Shown here: positions 7,740 to 17,718 of the stretch, piece by piece | Numbering within the stretch: position 1 is the first letter of the stretch | Layout of the letters: every line of letters begins with the position of its first letter | Assembly (NCBI GenBank): GCA_913061185.1 | Contig: CAJXTI010000004.1 | Coordinates: 54,668-118,667 of the forward strand | DNA: 64,000 bases | DNA from: an uncultured Oceanobacter sp. | GTDB lineage: Bacteria > Pseudomonadota > Gammaproteobacteria > Pseudomonadales > Oceanobacteraceae | Reading direction: 5' to 3' | The notes under the pieces: generated by a model | Told to the model about the DNA's origin: nothing | What the model saw: only the letters and a program-made list of their open reading frames with translations | The model's database searches: none | Made by a program: the position numbers and the translations under genes

Positions 7740-9689
7740 ATGAGCGACCAGAAGGTTTATCCGGTAAAGCCGGAGTTTGCTGATTCAGCCTGGATTGATA
7801 ACGACAAGTACCTGCAGATGTACCAGCAGTCCGTCATTAACCCTGAAGGGTTCTGGCGTGAGCAAGCAATGGAACGTATCGACTGGATGCGTCCATTTAC
7901 CAAGGTTCGCAATGTGTCCTTCGACGATCACAACGTCGATATTCGCTGGTTTGAAGACGGTGCCACCAACATGGCCTACAACTGTCTTGACCGTCATCTG
8001 GAAACTCGTGGTGACCAGACTGCCATCATCTGGGAAGGGGATAACCCGGATGAGAGCAAAAACATTACCTATAAAGAGCTGCACGAAGAAGTCTCGCGCT
8101 TTGCCAACGCACTGCGTGGCCAGGGCATTCGTCGTGGCGATGTGGTGTGTATTTACATGCCGATGATTCCTGAAGCTGCCGTTGCCATGCTGGCGTGTAC
8201 CCGTATTGGTGCCATTCACTCGGTGGTATTTGGTGGCTTCTCTCCGGAAGCCCTGGCCGGACGTATTGAAGATTCCAATACCAAGCTGGTCATTACTTCT
8301 GACGAAGGGGTTCGTGCCGGTCGCACCGTTGCCCTGAAGGCCAATGTGGATGAGGCGCTGACCAACCCGGCGATCAAGTCACTGGAAAAAGTCATTGTCG
8401 TCAAGCGTACCGGTGCCGATGTGGCGTGGCATCCTCATCGTGACGTCTGGTACCACGACCTGGTTGCGTTGGCGTCGCCCAACTGTCCTGCGGAAGCGAT
8501 GGACTCTGAAGATCCGCTGTTTATCCTGTATACCTCCGGTTCTACCGGCAAGCCCAAGGGTGTGGTGCATACAACCGGCGGTTATATGGTGTGGGCTTCC
8601 ATTACCCACCAGTATGTGTTCGATTACCACGACGGTGATGTGTACTGGTGCACGGCGGATGTCGGCTGGATTACCGGCCATACCTACCTGATTTACGGCC
8701 CGCTGCTGAATGGCGGTATCACGCTGATTTCCGAAGGTGTGCCTAACTATCCGTCCATCAACCGCTGGTGCCAGATTGTCGACAAGCATCAGGTGAATAT
8801 CCTCTACACCGCGCCCACAGCGATTCGCTCACTGATGGCTGAAGGTACGGCAGCGGTGGACGGGACTTCTCGCAGCTCGTTGCGGTTGCTGGGTTCTGTG
8901 GGTGAACCAATCAACCCGGAAGCCTGGGACTGGTACAATAAGACCATCGGTGAAGACAACTGCCCGATCGTTGATACCTGGTGGCAGACCGAGACTGGCG
9001 GCATCATGATTACGCCACTGCCAGGTGCAACAGCGCTGAAACCCGGTTCGGCGACGCGGCCGTTCTTTGGTGTTCAGCCAGCGATTGTTGATAACTCCGG
9101 TATGATTCTGGACGGTGCAACAGAAGGCAATCTGGTCATGGTTGACAGCTGGCCGGGCCAGTCCCGTTCCGTTTTTGGTGACCACGACCGTTTTGTCCAA
9201 ACCTACTTCTCCACCTTCCGTGGCATGTACTTCACCGGTGACGGTGCCCGTCGTGACGAAGATGGTTACTACTGGATCACTGGCCGTGTTGATGATGTCA
9301 TCAACGTTTCCGGCCACCGCATGGGTACCGCAGAAGTGGAAAGTGCCCTGGTTGCTCACCCGAAAGTGGCTGAAGCAGCCGTGGTCGGTTACCCGCACGA
9401 TATCAAGGGTCAGGGTATCTATGTTTACGTCACTCTGAACTCGGGTGAAGAAGGCAGTGATGAGCTGGTGCAGGAGCTGCGCAAGTGGGTTCGTACCGAG
9501 ATTGGTCCGGTGGCAACGCCGGATCTGATCCAGATTACCCCTGGACTGCCAAAAACCCGTTCCGGCAAGATCATGCGTCGTATTTTGCGCAAGATTGCCG
9601 CCAACGAGCACGATGCATTGGGTGATGTCTCAACGCTGGCGGATCCTACCGTGGTCGACAGCCTGATTGAGAATCGTAAAAATCGCTGA
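7740..9689 (+). CDS. acs: Acetyl-CoA synthetase (AMP-forming)
   Basis: A 649-residue adenylate-forming enzyme that turns acetate, ATP and CoA into acetyl-CoA, AMP and pyrophosphate in the cytoplasm. Length is as in Salmonella Acs (652). Seen motifs: the N-terminal ACAS segment ([16 protein letters not shown]), the P-loop-like [13 protein letters not shown] at about residue 264, [10 protein letters not shown] in the active site, and [11 protein letters not shown] near the end with the catalytic and acetylatable Lys at residue 610. The ribosome-binding site GAGGGGAG precedes ATG 7740. It is followed by a strong terminator and by the crbR gene, with crbS opposed. In vibrios and pseudomonads CrbS/CrbR turns on acs when acetate must be scavenged, so the neighbours fit this job. 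Confidence 0.97.
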   Translation: MSDQKVYPVKPEFADSAWIDNDKYLQMYQQSVINPEGFWREQAMERIDWMRPFTKVRNVSFDDHNVDIRWFEDGATNMAYNCLDRHLETRGDQTAIIWEGDNPDESKNITYKELHEEVSRFANALRGQGIRRGDVVCIYMPMIPEAAVAMLACTRIGAIHSVVFGGFSPEALAGRIEDSNTKLVITSDEGVRAGRTVALKANVDEALTNPAIKSLEKVIVVKRTGADVAWHPHRDVWYHDLVALASPNCPAEAMDSEDPLFILYTSGSTGKPKGVVHTTGGYMVWASITHQYVFDYHDGDVYWCTADVGWITGHTYLIYGPLLNGGITLISEGVPNYPSINRWCQIVDKHQVNILYTAPTAIRSLMAEGTAAVDGTSRSSLRLLGSVGEPINPEAWDWYNKTIGEDNCPIVDTWWQTETGGIMITPLPGATALKPGSATRPFFGVQPAIVDNSGMILDGATEGNLVMVDSWPGQSRSVFGDHDRFVQTYFSTFRGMYFTGDGARRDEDGYYWITGRVDDVINVSGHRMGTAEVESALVAHPKVAEAAVVGYPHDIKGQGIYVYVTLNSGEEGSDELVQELRKWVRTEIGPVATPDLIQITPGLPKTRSGKIMRRILRKIAANEHDALGDVSTLADPTVVDSLIENRKNR

Positions 9690-9732
9690 TTAACAGACGT
9701 TGATTCACAGACGCTGATCGATCAGACTCAAA

Positions 9733-9774
9733 CACGCCGATTGCAGTTGGTTCTGCAGTCGGCGTTGTTTTTTG
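9733..9774 (+). terminator. Intrinsic terminator of acs
   Basis: ACGCCGATTGCAG (9734-9746) pairs with CTGCAGTCGGCGT (9753-9765) with a single G-T wobble around a six-base loop. A T-rich run follows at 9765-9773. It separates acs from crbR. Confidence 0.9.
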
Positions 9775-9862
9775 TCGGCTTCCCAGCCCGTTTAAGATGA
9801 TCCGGCCTGACCGACCGGAGGCATCACCGAGCAGCGATACGCTGTTCGCTCAGGAGGACCCC

Positions 9863-10546
9863 ATGCAGCTTGCCCAAAAAATAATTATTGCAGACGATCA
9901 CCCGTTATTTCGTACCGCGATGCATCAGGCCGTGAAACAGTTGGTACCTGATGCCGATATCCCCCAGGCGGACTCGCTGCCGGAATTACAACGCGTCGTT
10001 GAACAACATTCCGATGCCGATCTGATCTTGCTCGATCTGCAAATGCCCGGTGCTCACGGTTATTCCGGGCTGGTATATTTACGCTCCCACTACCCGGAAA
10101 TTCCCGTAATTGTGGTATCGGCCTGTGAAGACCCGGCCATTATGTGTCAGGCGCTGGATCACCAGGCGTCGGGATACATTGCCAAATCCTCGCCGTTAGA
10201 AGACATCGCCATCGCGATTCGCAAGGTACTGGAAGGAGAGTTGTATTTACCCGATATTGCGCGTCGTCATCAGCATCACCCTAACCAGAATGCATTGGAC
10301 ATCGCTGCGCGCCTCGCCAGTCTGACGCCACAGCAATTTCGTGTTCTGACCATGATGGCGGAAGGGATGTTGAACAAGCAGATAGCCTACGATCTTGACG
10401 TCAGCGAAGCTACCATCAAGGCCCACGTCACCGCTATTTTTCGCAAGCTGGGTGTGCGTACCCGAACCCAGGCGGTGATTGCGGTGCAAAGTCTGGATAT
10501 TGAAAAGCCAGATACCCAGATGGCGAACGCACAATCCGGGAGTTGA
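9863..10546 (+). CDS. crbR: CrbR (ErdR-type) response regulator, NarL/LuxR family
   Basis: A 227-residue DNA-binding regulator. The start at 9863 has AGGAGG five bases upstream; the longer frame from 9797 lacks one. The receiver domain has the acidic pair in IIIADDHPLF (residues 11-12) and the phospho-acceptor Asp58 in LILLDLQMPG. The LuxR-type helix-turn-helix covers about residues 155-220 (LTPQQFRVLTMMAEG, DVSEATIKAHVTAIFRKLGV). The placement between acs and the transporter-like kinase identifies it as CrbR/ErdR, the activator of acs and alcohol or acetate use. It faces crbS tail to tail with 75 bases between. Confidence 0.88.
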   Translation: MQLAQKIIIADDHPLFRTAMHQAVKQLVPDADIPQADSLPELQRVVEQHSDADLILLDLQMPGAHGYSGLVYLRSHYPEIPVIVVSACEDPAIMCQALDHQASGYIAKSSPLEDIAIAIRKVLEGELYLPDIARRHQHHPNQNALDIAARLASLTPQQFRVLTMMAEGMLNKQIAYDLDVSEATIKAHVTAIFRKLGVRTRTQAVIAVQSLDIEKPDTQMANAQSGS

Positions 10547-10621
10547 TCGTTAGCCTGTTCGGCACGTGATACGCGGTGATAGAGGCCGATGTTGTGGTTC
10601 AACAGAACAGGGCGGAACAGG

Positions 10622-13600
10622 TTAAACCAATCGTCGGATCAAGGCCCTCAAGGCTGCCGGGCGTATCGGTTTACGCAAAAAGTAATACCCCAGCGCCTTG
10701 GCTTCTTCGGCTACTGACTGGCGCGGGTCGGCTGAAATCAGAATGCCTGGAATCGCCTGGTCGCCAAACCGCTCGCGCAGGTACGACATGGCCTGCAGGC
10801 CGGTTTCATCGTTGTCCAACTGATAGTCCGCCAGCATAATGGCGGGCTTGAAGGGAATCTGTCGGGTCATTTCCAGATCCTTGCAGGCGTACACATCACA
10901 ATGCCAACTGCCCAGCAATGCCTGCATGCCCGCGAGCACCTCATCATCGTTGTCGATACAAAAGGTGGGAATGCCCTCGAAACTGGCGGTAGCGATAACG
11001 GTCTGGTCGTGATTGTCCTGCCGGGTAACATCGGCCTGGGCGAGGGGTAGGGTCAGGCTGAAGCAGGTGCCTTTGCCTGGGATGGATCGTACGCTGACCT
11101 GGTGATCCATGCGTTTGGTCATCCGGTCGACAATCGCCAGACCGAGCCCGAGGCCTTTGATATCCTGTTTGCCTTCGTTCAACCGTTTGAATTCACCAAA
11201 AATTTCCTGCAGCTTGTTGGCCGGTATACCCTGACCGGTATCCCATACCTGTACTACAATGCGGTTGTGGCGGCGTCGATAGCCCAATAATACGCTGCCA
11301 TGGTGGGTATAGCGCACCGCGTTACTGAGCAGGTTCTGTAAAATGCGGCGCAGCCAGTGAGCGTCACTGGTGACCCAGATATCCTCACAGGGGCGTACCC
11401 TCAGTTGCAGGCCCTTGTCGGCTGCCAGCGCGGTAAATTCATCACGCAGGGGTTTCAGCACGGTACTCAGTTGCACCGGGTGCAACACCGGTTCCATGGC
11501 ACCAGCATCCAGCTTGGCAATTTCGACCAGTACCGATAACACATCTTCTGACGATTGTAAGGCACCTTCGAGGTGGTTCAGCAGGCCCTGTTGTTCTTCA
11601 TTGAGGTGCTTCTGGCTGAGTGTTGAGGCAAACAGCTTGGCGGCGTTGAGTGGCTGCATCAAGTCGTGACTGGTGGCCGCCAGAAAGCGGGTTTTGGAGT
11701 TGTTTGCTTCAATTAACTGGGAAGTTAAATCGTCCAGTTTCTGAGAACTTTTTTCTACCCGGCGCTCCAGTGAGACATTCGCTTCCTTTAACGCCTGTTC
11801 GGCCCGGCGGTGCACGGTAATATCGGTGAAGCTGGTAACAAATCCGCCGTCGGGCATCGGATGCCCCTGCATATAAATCACCACACCATTCGGTAACAGC
11901 CGTTCAAACTGGTGGGCTGACCCGGAACTGAGGAAAACCATACGGCGGTTTACCTGCTCGGCGATGTCTCCAGTACCGCAGAAACCACGCCCGGCATTAA
12001 ACGCAATGACTTCCTGAATAGGTTTGCCGGTATGGATAAAACTGGACGGGTAATTGAATATTTCCAGGTAACGCCGGTTCCAGGCCACCAGTTTCAGATC
12101 ACGGTCCACCACACTGACGCCTTGTTGCAGGTTTTCCAGTGCCGCCTGCAGTTGTTCCCTGCTCATTGAAAAGGCCTGACTGGCTTCGCTGGCAAGGAAT
12201 GTCAGATCGCGAATCTGGATGCGCTCGCCACCCAGCAGGGTTGAGAAAATCACCCGTGCTGATGAAGAACCAACGACCGAAGCCAGCAGTTTTTCGGCTT
12301 CCTGAATCAGGGTGCTGGTAGCGATGGCATTGTCGTACTGGATGCCGTGGCGAGATTGATAGTCGTTGAAAAAATCATCGGTTTTGCGGAAGCCGAGAAT
12401 ACGTTCCAGTACCACCCGCACGTCATCTACCTTGCAGTCAAAGGCGGGAGTCAGTCGATCATTCTGATTCATGGCATGGGCGCTGGTGAAATCACCGGCG
12501 AGCATTCGCTCACGCACCGATGCATTGGTGACGACCGAGAACAGCACATAGAAAAACAGGTTGGCCAGCAAGCTGAGCATGACACCGGTACTGAAGTCAT
12601 CAAGGTTCAGGTCACTGGCCATATGCACCAGATTGTTACTCCCCATGCCGGGTAAATTCTGGGTGATAAATGGCCACATCAGGCCATAAAACCAGACACT
12701 GGTCCCGGCGATCAAACCGGCAATTGCGCCCTGTCGATTGCCTCCCTGCCACAGCAGACCGCCGATCAGCGGCGGTGCAAACTGCGCTGCGGCGGCAAAC
12801 GACAGCATCCCGATCGCCGCCAGTGAGTCGAACTCGCCGACCAATCGATAAAACAGATAAGAGCCCAGAATCATCACCAGAATCACCAGCCGCCGCACGG
12901 TCAGCACCAGTGTCCTTACCTTGCTGGAATGTTGTAGATCCTCGTTGTCTTGCTGGCGGAAAAAGGCCGGCAGGATCAGTTCGTTGGAGACCATGGTACT
13001 GACGGCAATGGTCGCGACAATGATCATGCCAGTGGCGGCACTGCCACCGCCAATAAAGGCCATAACGGCCAGGCTTTCCTGGCCGAGGGCAACGGGCAGG
13101 CTGAGGACATAGGTATCCGGGGCAAAACCGATGTCTTGCATAAACAGGTGCCCTGTCAGGGCGATCGGCACCACAAACAGCATCATCAGAAACAGATAAA
13201 GCGGGAACAGAATGCGCGCCGTACGAATATGCTGGGACGATTCGTTTTCAATAACCGATACCTGAAACTGCCGTGGCAAGCCCAGTACGGCAAACCCTGC
13301 CAGTAAGGTTTGCAGCAGAAACGACAGACTGATGATGTTGTTATTCAGCAATGGGTGATCGGGCAACACCTGGGTGGTCAGCTCCAGCAGTTCCGACGGG
13401 TAGTCATAAAGAAAGGTCATGACCCAGATGCCGACGGCAACAAAGGCGACCAGCTTGATCACCGACTCAAAGGCGATAGCCAGGATCATGCCGGGGTGCT
13501 GTTCACTGGCATCGATATCACGGGTACCAAAGATAATCACAAACGAGGCCATCGCCAGGCTGATGTAAAACGCTGTGTCTTCCCAGAAATGGTGCACCCC

Positions 13601-14065
13601 CATGACATTACGCCCGAGTGGCAGCGTTAGCAGCTCAAAGGTGGTCGAAATGGCTTTGAGTTGCAGCGCTATATAAGGTACGACGCAGAGAATGGCGACC
13701 AGGGTAACCAGTACCGCCAGGGTATGGTCACGGCCATAGCGAGTAGCAATAAAGTCAGCAATGGAGGTGATGCGCTTTTCTTTGGCGATGCGGGTGATTT
13801 TGGCCAGTAAACGCCAATAAAAGAGCAAAAACAGCATGGGGCCGATGTAGATCGACAAAAAGCTCCAGCCACTGGATGCAGCCTGACCTACAGCACCATA
13901 AAACGTCCATGAGGTACAGTACACTGCCAGAGACAAGCTGTAGACCAGTCCGGTGTTATGAATCGGACGGCCTTCATGGGAGCGCCGGTCACCGTACCAG
14001 GCAATCCAGAATAGCGTGGCTATATACAGAACAGAAATAGTCACCAGTTGCCATACCGGGATCAT
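10622..14065 (-). CDS. crbS: CrbS (MxtR-type) sensor histidine kinase with SLC5 transporter domain and receiver
   Basis: A 1147-residue hybrid kinase. Residues 1 to about 490 form a sodium/solute symporter-like (SSS/SLC5) domain with about 13 membrane helices. A linker of the STAC type follows, then a PAS domain (about 630-720, QQGVSVVDRDLKLVAWNRRYLEIF) and a short coiled coil. HisKA carries His800 in ATSHDLMQPLNAAK; HATPase shows NLLSNAVRYT, DTGQGIP and GLGLGLAIV; a C-terminal receiver has Asp in MLADYQLD. Start chosen at 14065 behind AAGGGTG. CrbS senses an acetate-related signal at the inner membrane and phosphorylates CrbR. Whether the symporter part transports anything is not settled by the sequence. 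Confidence 0.9.
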   Translation of the reverse strand: MIPVWQLVTISVLYIATLFWIAWYGDRRSHEGRPIHNTGLVYSLSLAVYCTSWTFYGAVGQAASSGWSFLSIYIGPMLFLLFYWRLLAKITRIAKEKRITSIADFIATRYGRDHTLAVLVTLVAILCVVPYIALQLKAISTTFELLTLPLGRNVMGVHHFWEDTAFYISLAMASFVIIFGTRDIDASEQHPGMILAIAFESVIKLVAFVAVGIWVMTFLYDYPSELLELTTQVLPDHPLLNNNIISLSFLLQTLLAGFAVLGLPRQFQVSVIENESSQHIRTARILFPLYLFLMMLFVVPIALTGHLFMQDIGFAPDTYVLSLPVALGQESLAVMAFIGGGSAATGMIIVATIAVSTMVSNELILPAFFRQQDNEDLQHSSKVRTLVLTVRRLVILVMILGSYLFYRLVGEFDSLAAIGMLSFAAAAQFAPPLIGGLLWQGGNRQGAIAGLIAGTSVWFYGLMWPFITQNLPGMGSNNLVHMASDLNLDDFSTGVMLSLLANLFFYVLFSVVTNASVRERMLAGDFTSAHAMNQNDRLTPAFDCKVDDVRVVLERILGFRKTDDFFNDYQSRHGIQYDNAIATSTLIQEAEKLLASVVGSSSARVIFSTLLGGERIQIRDLTFLASEASQAFSMSREQLQAALENLQQGVSVVDRDLKLVAWNRRYLEIFNYPSSFIHTGKPIQEVIAFNAGRGFCGTGDIAEQVNRRMVFLSSGSAHQFERLLPNGVVIYMQGHPMPDGGFVTSFTDITVHRRAEQALKEANVSLERRVEKSSQKLDDLTSQLIEANNSKTRFLAATSHDLMQPLNAAKLFASTLSQKHLNEEQQGLLNHLEGALQSSEDVLSVLVEIAKLDAGAMEPVLHPVQLSTVLKPLRDEFTALAADKGLQLRVRPCEDIWVTSDAHWLRRILQNLLSNAVRYTHHGSVLLGYRRRHNRIVVQVWDTGQGIPANKLQEIFGEFKRLNEGKQDIKGLGLGLAIVDRMTKRMDHQVSVRSIPGKGTCFSLTLPLAQADVTRQDNHDQTVIATASFEGIPTFCIDNDDEVLAGMQALLGSWHCDVYACKDLEMTRQIPFKPAIMLADYQLDNDETGLQAMSYLRERFGDQAIPGILISADPRQSVAEEAKALGYYFLRKPIRPAALRALIRRLV

Positions 14066-14331
14066 AAGCACCCTTATTGTTAGAAGTGGTTGGCGTGAGT
14101 AGCAGCGCCGCATGGCGAACGGGCGAGCATACCATGTGAGCCGCACTGGTCGGTTAGCCCGCCCGTGATGGTAATACTAAGGTAGCACAGTGTCGGTATG
14201 CAGGAATCCGTCAGCCGTGGCCGGGGTGTCTGCTTTAGTCACATGGTTTGATCACGGACAATCCGCCACTATGCCAATAGCAGCAAACAGAACAACAATA
14301 ACGAGCGGCTCAACCGCCGTTGGAGGCCTGT

Positions 14332-16131
14332 ATGACCATTCAGATCAACCTCAACCAGCCGCCATTTTCTTTTCTTGATGCTGATCAACTCGATTGGCTG
14401 ACCAGCCGTCTTGATCTGGTGTTTTTTAATGCGGGTGCACCGATTCTGCAACAGGGTGATCAAGCTCCCGGTATCTACATTATTTACAAAGGAGTGGTGG
14501 AAGAGCGTGACCCTGAAAATGGTCAGGTATTCTCCCAATACGGCAAGGAAGACTTGTTTGACGTCCGGGCGGTACTGGAAAAGAGTTGCAAACATACCTT
14601 CGCGGCGGTGGAAGAGACGCTGTGCTACTTGTTGCGGGCCGACGATTTTATCCAGTTGCTGGAGCAGTCGGGCGATTTTTCCGTCTATTTCAATACCGAC
14701 CTCGGCACCCAGCAGTCGATGGTGGAGCGCCAGGACTCCAGCGTGTCGGAATTTATTCTGTCGCGGGTGGATGACGATGTGATTCGTCCGCCGGTGTATG
14801 TCTCGGCCCAAACCAGTCTGGCACGCGTTGCGGCGTTGATGTTCGAGAAAAAACACGATGCCCTGCTGGTTCGTAACGGCCAGGACATCGGCATTTTGAC
14901 CGGCACTGATCTGATCAAGGCGACCCTGATTGGTGACAAGACCAAACAGACTCGCGCTGCCGACATCGCCCAGTTCAACCTGATCGGCGTTGAGTATGGC
15001 GAGTTTTTGTTCAGCGCCCTGCTCAAAATGACCCAGCATAAAATCGAACGGGTGGTGGTGCGCAAGGAAGGCCAGATCGTCGGCTTGCTGGAGCTGATGG
15101 ATATGCTCAGTACCTTTTCTACCCACTCGCACATCATCGCCATGCGAATCGATCAGGCCAAGTCGCTGAAAGAACTGGTCGTAGCGGCGAAGCGGGTGGA
15201 AACCCTGATCGAAACCCTGAATGGCCAAGGTGTGAAAATCACCGCACTGATGGAGCTGGTGACCACGCTCAACCGGCGGCTGATATTCAAGGCGTTCGAA
15301 CTGATCTTTCCGCAACGTTTGCGCCAGTCGGTTTGTATTCTGGTCTTGGGCAGTGAGGGGCGCGGCGAGCAGATCCTCAAAACCGATCAGGACAACGCCA
15401 TTATTCTGGATAACGAACACGACCGCGAAGCGGTATTACCCCTGCTGCAACAATTACATCAGGCATTGCTGGATTTTGGTTACCCGCCCTGTCCGGGTGG
15501 GGTGATGTTTATTAACGACAGCTGGATTCATACCGTTGAAGGCTGGCAAGAGCGAGTGGATCGCTGGCTGCATTCCGGCAAGTCGGATGCAATGATGAAT
15601 ATGGCCATTTTTATGGATGGTGAACCGGTGTGTGGCAATCCGGAATTGTTCTGGCCGATCAAGGCCAGCTGGCAACTGGAGACCCTGCGTTCCAGTATCG
15701 TGTCAGCGCGCTTTGCCAAATCGGCGTTGCAGTTTGAAACCCCGCTGACCTTTTTGGGTAACATTCGTGAGGATCATGGCAAGATCGACATCAAGAAAGG
15801 GGCGATTTTCCCATTGGTTCACGGCGTGCGGGCGTTGGCATTCGAACATGCGATAGACGAATGCAACAGCCTCGAACGGCTGGCTATATTGACGGAAAAA
15901 GGCGTTCTGGATAGCGAGACCGCGCAGGGCTTGCGTGATGCGCTGGTGTTCTTTTTACGGGTGCGGTTACGGCAGCAGCTGGAGAGTGAAACCCCCAATC
16001 GTGGCCTCAGCCAGCAATTGGATATCAACCAGCTACGCAGCGTCGATCGCAACATGTTGCGCCATGCCTTGCATCGGGTGAAAAAATTCAAGCAGCAACT
16101 GGTGCAGCACTTTCATCTGGAGAACTTCTGA
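14332..16131 (+). CDS. DUF294 protein: cNMP-binding, CBS pair and nucleotidyltransferase
   Basis: A 599-residue soluble protein read from ATG 14332 behind GGAGG. Domains in order: a cyclic-nucleotide-binding-like domain (about 20-130, FNAGAPILQQGDQAPGIYII), two CBS motifs (about 150-265, VYVSAQTSLARVAALMF), and a GlnD-like nucleotidyltransferase (LGSEGRGEQILKTDQDNA, from about residue 340) with a helical C-terminal DUF294 region. The G-S and D-x-D residues of the transferase look intact. The exonuclease gene overlaps its stop (TGATG). It lies divergent from crbS, an arrangement recurring at acs/crbS loci. A role in ligand-controlled nucleotidyl transfer in acetate regulation is inferred; the target is unknown. 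Confidence 0.85.
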   Translation: MTIQINLNQPPFSFLDADQLDWLTSRLDLVFFNAGAPILQQGDQAPGIYIIYKGVVEERDPENGQVFSQYGKEDLFDVRAVLEKSCKHTFAAVEETLCYLLRADDFIQLLEQSGDFSVYFNTDLGTQQSMVERQDSSVSEFILSRVDDDVIRPPVYVSAQTSLARVAALMFEKKHDALLVRNGQDIGILTGTDLIKATLIGDKTKQTRAADIAQFNLIGVEYGEFLFSALLKMTQHKIERVVVRKEGQIVGLLELMDMLSTFSTHSHIIAMRIDQAKSLKELVVAAKRVETLIETLNGQGVKITALMELVTTLNRRLIFKAFELIFPQRLRQSVCILVLGSEGRGEQILKTDQDNAIILDNEHDREAVLPLLQQLHQALLDFGYPPCPGGVMFINDSWIHTVEGWQERVDRWLHSGKSDAMMNMAIFMDGEPVCGNPELFWPIKASWQLETLRSSIVSARFAKSALQFETPLTFLGNIREDHGKIDIKKGAIFPLVHGVRALAFEHAIDECNSLERLAILTEKGVLDSETAQGLRDALVFFLRVRLRQQLESETPNRGLSQQLDINQLRSVDRNMLRHALHRVKKFKQQLVQHFHLENF

Positions 16132-16751
16132 TGCTACGTCGCTGGATAGAAGAGCGTCTGCCACGGCGGATGCTGCCGGAAGGCCGTTGGTCTCATCTTG
16201 CCGATCCATATGATGGCGATGAGGTGGTGGTGCTGGATTGCGAAACCAGTGTGTTCGACAAAAAAAAAGGCGAATTACTGAGTGTCGCGGCGGTACGGGT
16301 GCGCGGTAATCAGATCCGTTTGACCGAAGCACTGGATCTGACCATTCGCTCGGACGCCGTGACTGACCCGAAAGCGGTGCGGGTGCACTACTTGCGTCGT
16401 GAAGACCGCATGGAAGGGGTTGCGCTGGCGGAAGCGATTGAAAAGTTACTGGATTTTATCGGCAATCGGCCAATCTGCGGGTTTTATATCGAATACGACC
16501 GCGCCATTCTGAATCGCTATATTCGTGAACTGTACAACTTCAAGCTGCCCAATCGTTTTATTGAAGTGTCGGAAATCTACGTCAAGAGCAAGCGCCGCCA
16601 CCATATTCACGAAGTGCACCTGGATCTGACGTTCGAAGGGTTGGCCAGAGACCTGCAAGTGCCCATCGTCGAGCGTCATACCGCCCTGGGGGATGTGATC
16701 TCCACGGCGCTGATGTACATCAAACTCACCGGCTTTGGTCAGCCGCGCTGA
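16131..16751 (+). CDS. DnaQ-like 3'-5' exonuclease
   Basis: A 206-residue protein of the DEDD exonuclease superfamily. Motif I reads VVLDCETSVFD (Asp and Glu), motif II is in CGFYIEYDRAILNRY (Asp), and motif III is RHTALGDVISTALMY (His and Asp, so DEDDh type). A basic N-terminus of about 20 residues precedes the fold. It resembles the epsilon subunit of DNA polymerase III but is separate from dnaQ-rnhA and is coupled to the DUF294 gene by a one-base stop/start overlap. The pair is therefore likely to work together, perhaps on a nucleotide or RNA end; the substrate is unknown. Its last 26 bases overlap the convergent dehydrogenase gene. Confidence 0.85.
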   Translation: MLRRWIEERLPRRMLPEGRWSHLADPYDGDEVVVLDCETSVFDKKKGELLSVAAVRVRGNQIRLTEALDLTIRSDAVTDPKAVRVHYLRREDRMEGVALAEAIEKLLDFIGNRPICGFYIEYDRAILNRYIRELYNFKLPNRFIEVSEIYVKSKRRHHIHEVHLDLTFEGLARDLQVPIVERHTALGDVISTALMYIKLTGFGQPR

Positions 16752-17658
16752 GCTGGCGGATATTGGCGGCGGTCAGCTGAACGATATTCTGGCGGGCTGG
16801 CGGACTGATCCAGGCGTTATGAGGCGTTACCATCAGATTCAGCCCGGTATTGAGCGCTTGCAGCAGCGGATGACCCGCGACGGGTGGCTCGGTTGGCAAG
16901 ACATCCACCGCCAGTCCGCCCAGCTGCCCTTGTTGCAAGGCGTTCAGGGCAGCCTCTTCATCAATGATGCTGCCCCTGGCACAGTTCACCACCAGACAGC
17001 CGGGTTTGATCCGTGCCAGATTGTCGGCATTCAGCAGGTGTCGGGTGTGCTCGGTGAGAGGGCAGTGAAAACTCAGTAGATCTGCCGTTGGCAGCAGGCT
17101 GTTAAGGGTCGGGCGGGGATCCTTTGCCTGGCCTGGACGTGCCGCAAACTCTACCTGCAGACCGAAGGCTTCAGCCAGACGTGCCACCGCACGGCCAAGT
17201 GTACCTTCTCCGACCAGAATCAGGCGTTTGTTGGTTAACTCCAGCGTTGGATGGTTCAACAAACAAAAGAACGGACTCTGTTGCCAGGCACCAGCGGACA
17301 AATCCTGTTGATACAAGGGGAGCCGGGCGGCTAATGCCAGCATCAGCATCAAGGTGTGTTGGGCGACTGAAGCGGTGCCGTAATTCTGGACATTCAGCAC
17401 TGGCAGCTGCAGCTGCCGGGCGGCTTCGAGGTCGACGTTATTGAGCCCGGTGGCAACAATCAGAATGCCTTTTTTACCCGCCATCACCTCCGCCGGAATT
17501 CTGACCTTATTGGTGATAATCAGCTCGGCATCCCCAATATGCTGGTGGAGTTCGGCTGGCGAGGTGGTGCCGTAAACGGTCAACTCACTCACACAATCCC
17601 GAATCGGCGTCAGATCGACATCGTTCAGCGTGTCGGCATCCAGAAATACGGCTTTCAT
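16726..17658 (-). CDS. D-2-hydroxyacid dehydrogenase (glycerate dehydrogenase-like)
   Basis: A 310-residue NAD(P)-dependent enzyme. The N-terminal substrate domain contains IVATGLNNVDLEAA. The Rossmann segment is LILVGEGTLGRAVARLAEAFG, where the second glycine of the usual GxGxxG is Glu-Gly. Catalytic Arg is in VVNCARGSIIDEEA, Glu in DVLPTEPP and His in MVTPHNAW. The family reduces hydroxypyruvate or glyoxylate, or oxidises D-glycerate; the exact substrate cannot be read off. Start ATG 17658 is the only good one. It may be in a unit with the SpoU methyltransferase gene upstream, 60 bases away. The 3' end overlaps the opposed exonuclease gene by 26 bases. Confidence 0.85.
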   Translation of the reverse strand: MKAVFLDADTLNDVDLTPIRDCVSELTVYGTTSPAELHQHIGDAELIITNKVRIPAEVMAGKKGILIVATGLNNVDLEAARQLQLPVLNVQNYGTASVAQHTLMLMLALAARLPLYQQDLSAGAWQQSPFFCLLNHPTLELTNKRLILVGEGTLGRAVARLAEAFGLQVEFAARPGQAKDPRPTLNSLLPTADLLSFHCPLTEHTRHLLNADNLARIKPGCLVVNCARGSIIDEEAALNALQQGQLGGLAVDVLPTEPPVAGHPLLQALNTGLNLMVTPHNAWISPPARQNIVQLTAANIRQLSAADQSR

Positions 17659-17718
17659 CTTTATTTCTCGTCTGAGTGGGTGTCACTCCGGCTGTTGGCC
17701 AAAGAGGGAGAGTGGTTA

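Noticed and set aside
8829..9611. Long open frame antisense to acs (260 codons)
   Set aside because: It mirrors the codon pattern of acs, has no ribosome-binding site and no recognisable motif.
14269..15420. 383-codon open frame antisense to the DUF294 gene
   Set aside because: Shadow of a GC-biased coding strand; composition is His/Gln-rich with no domain.
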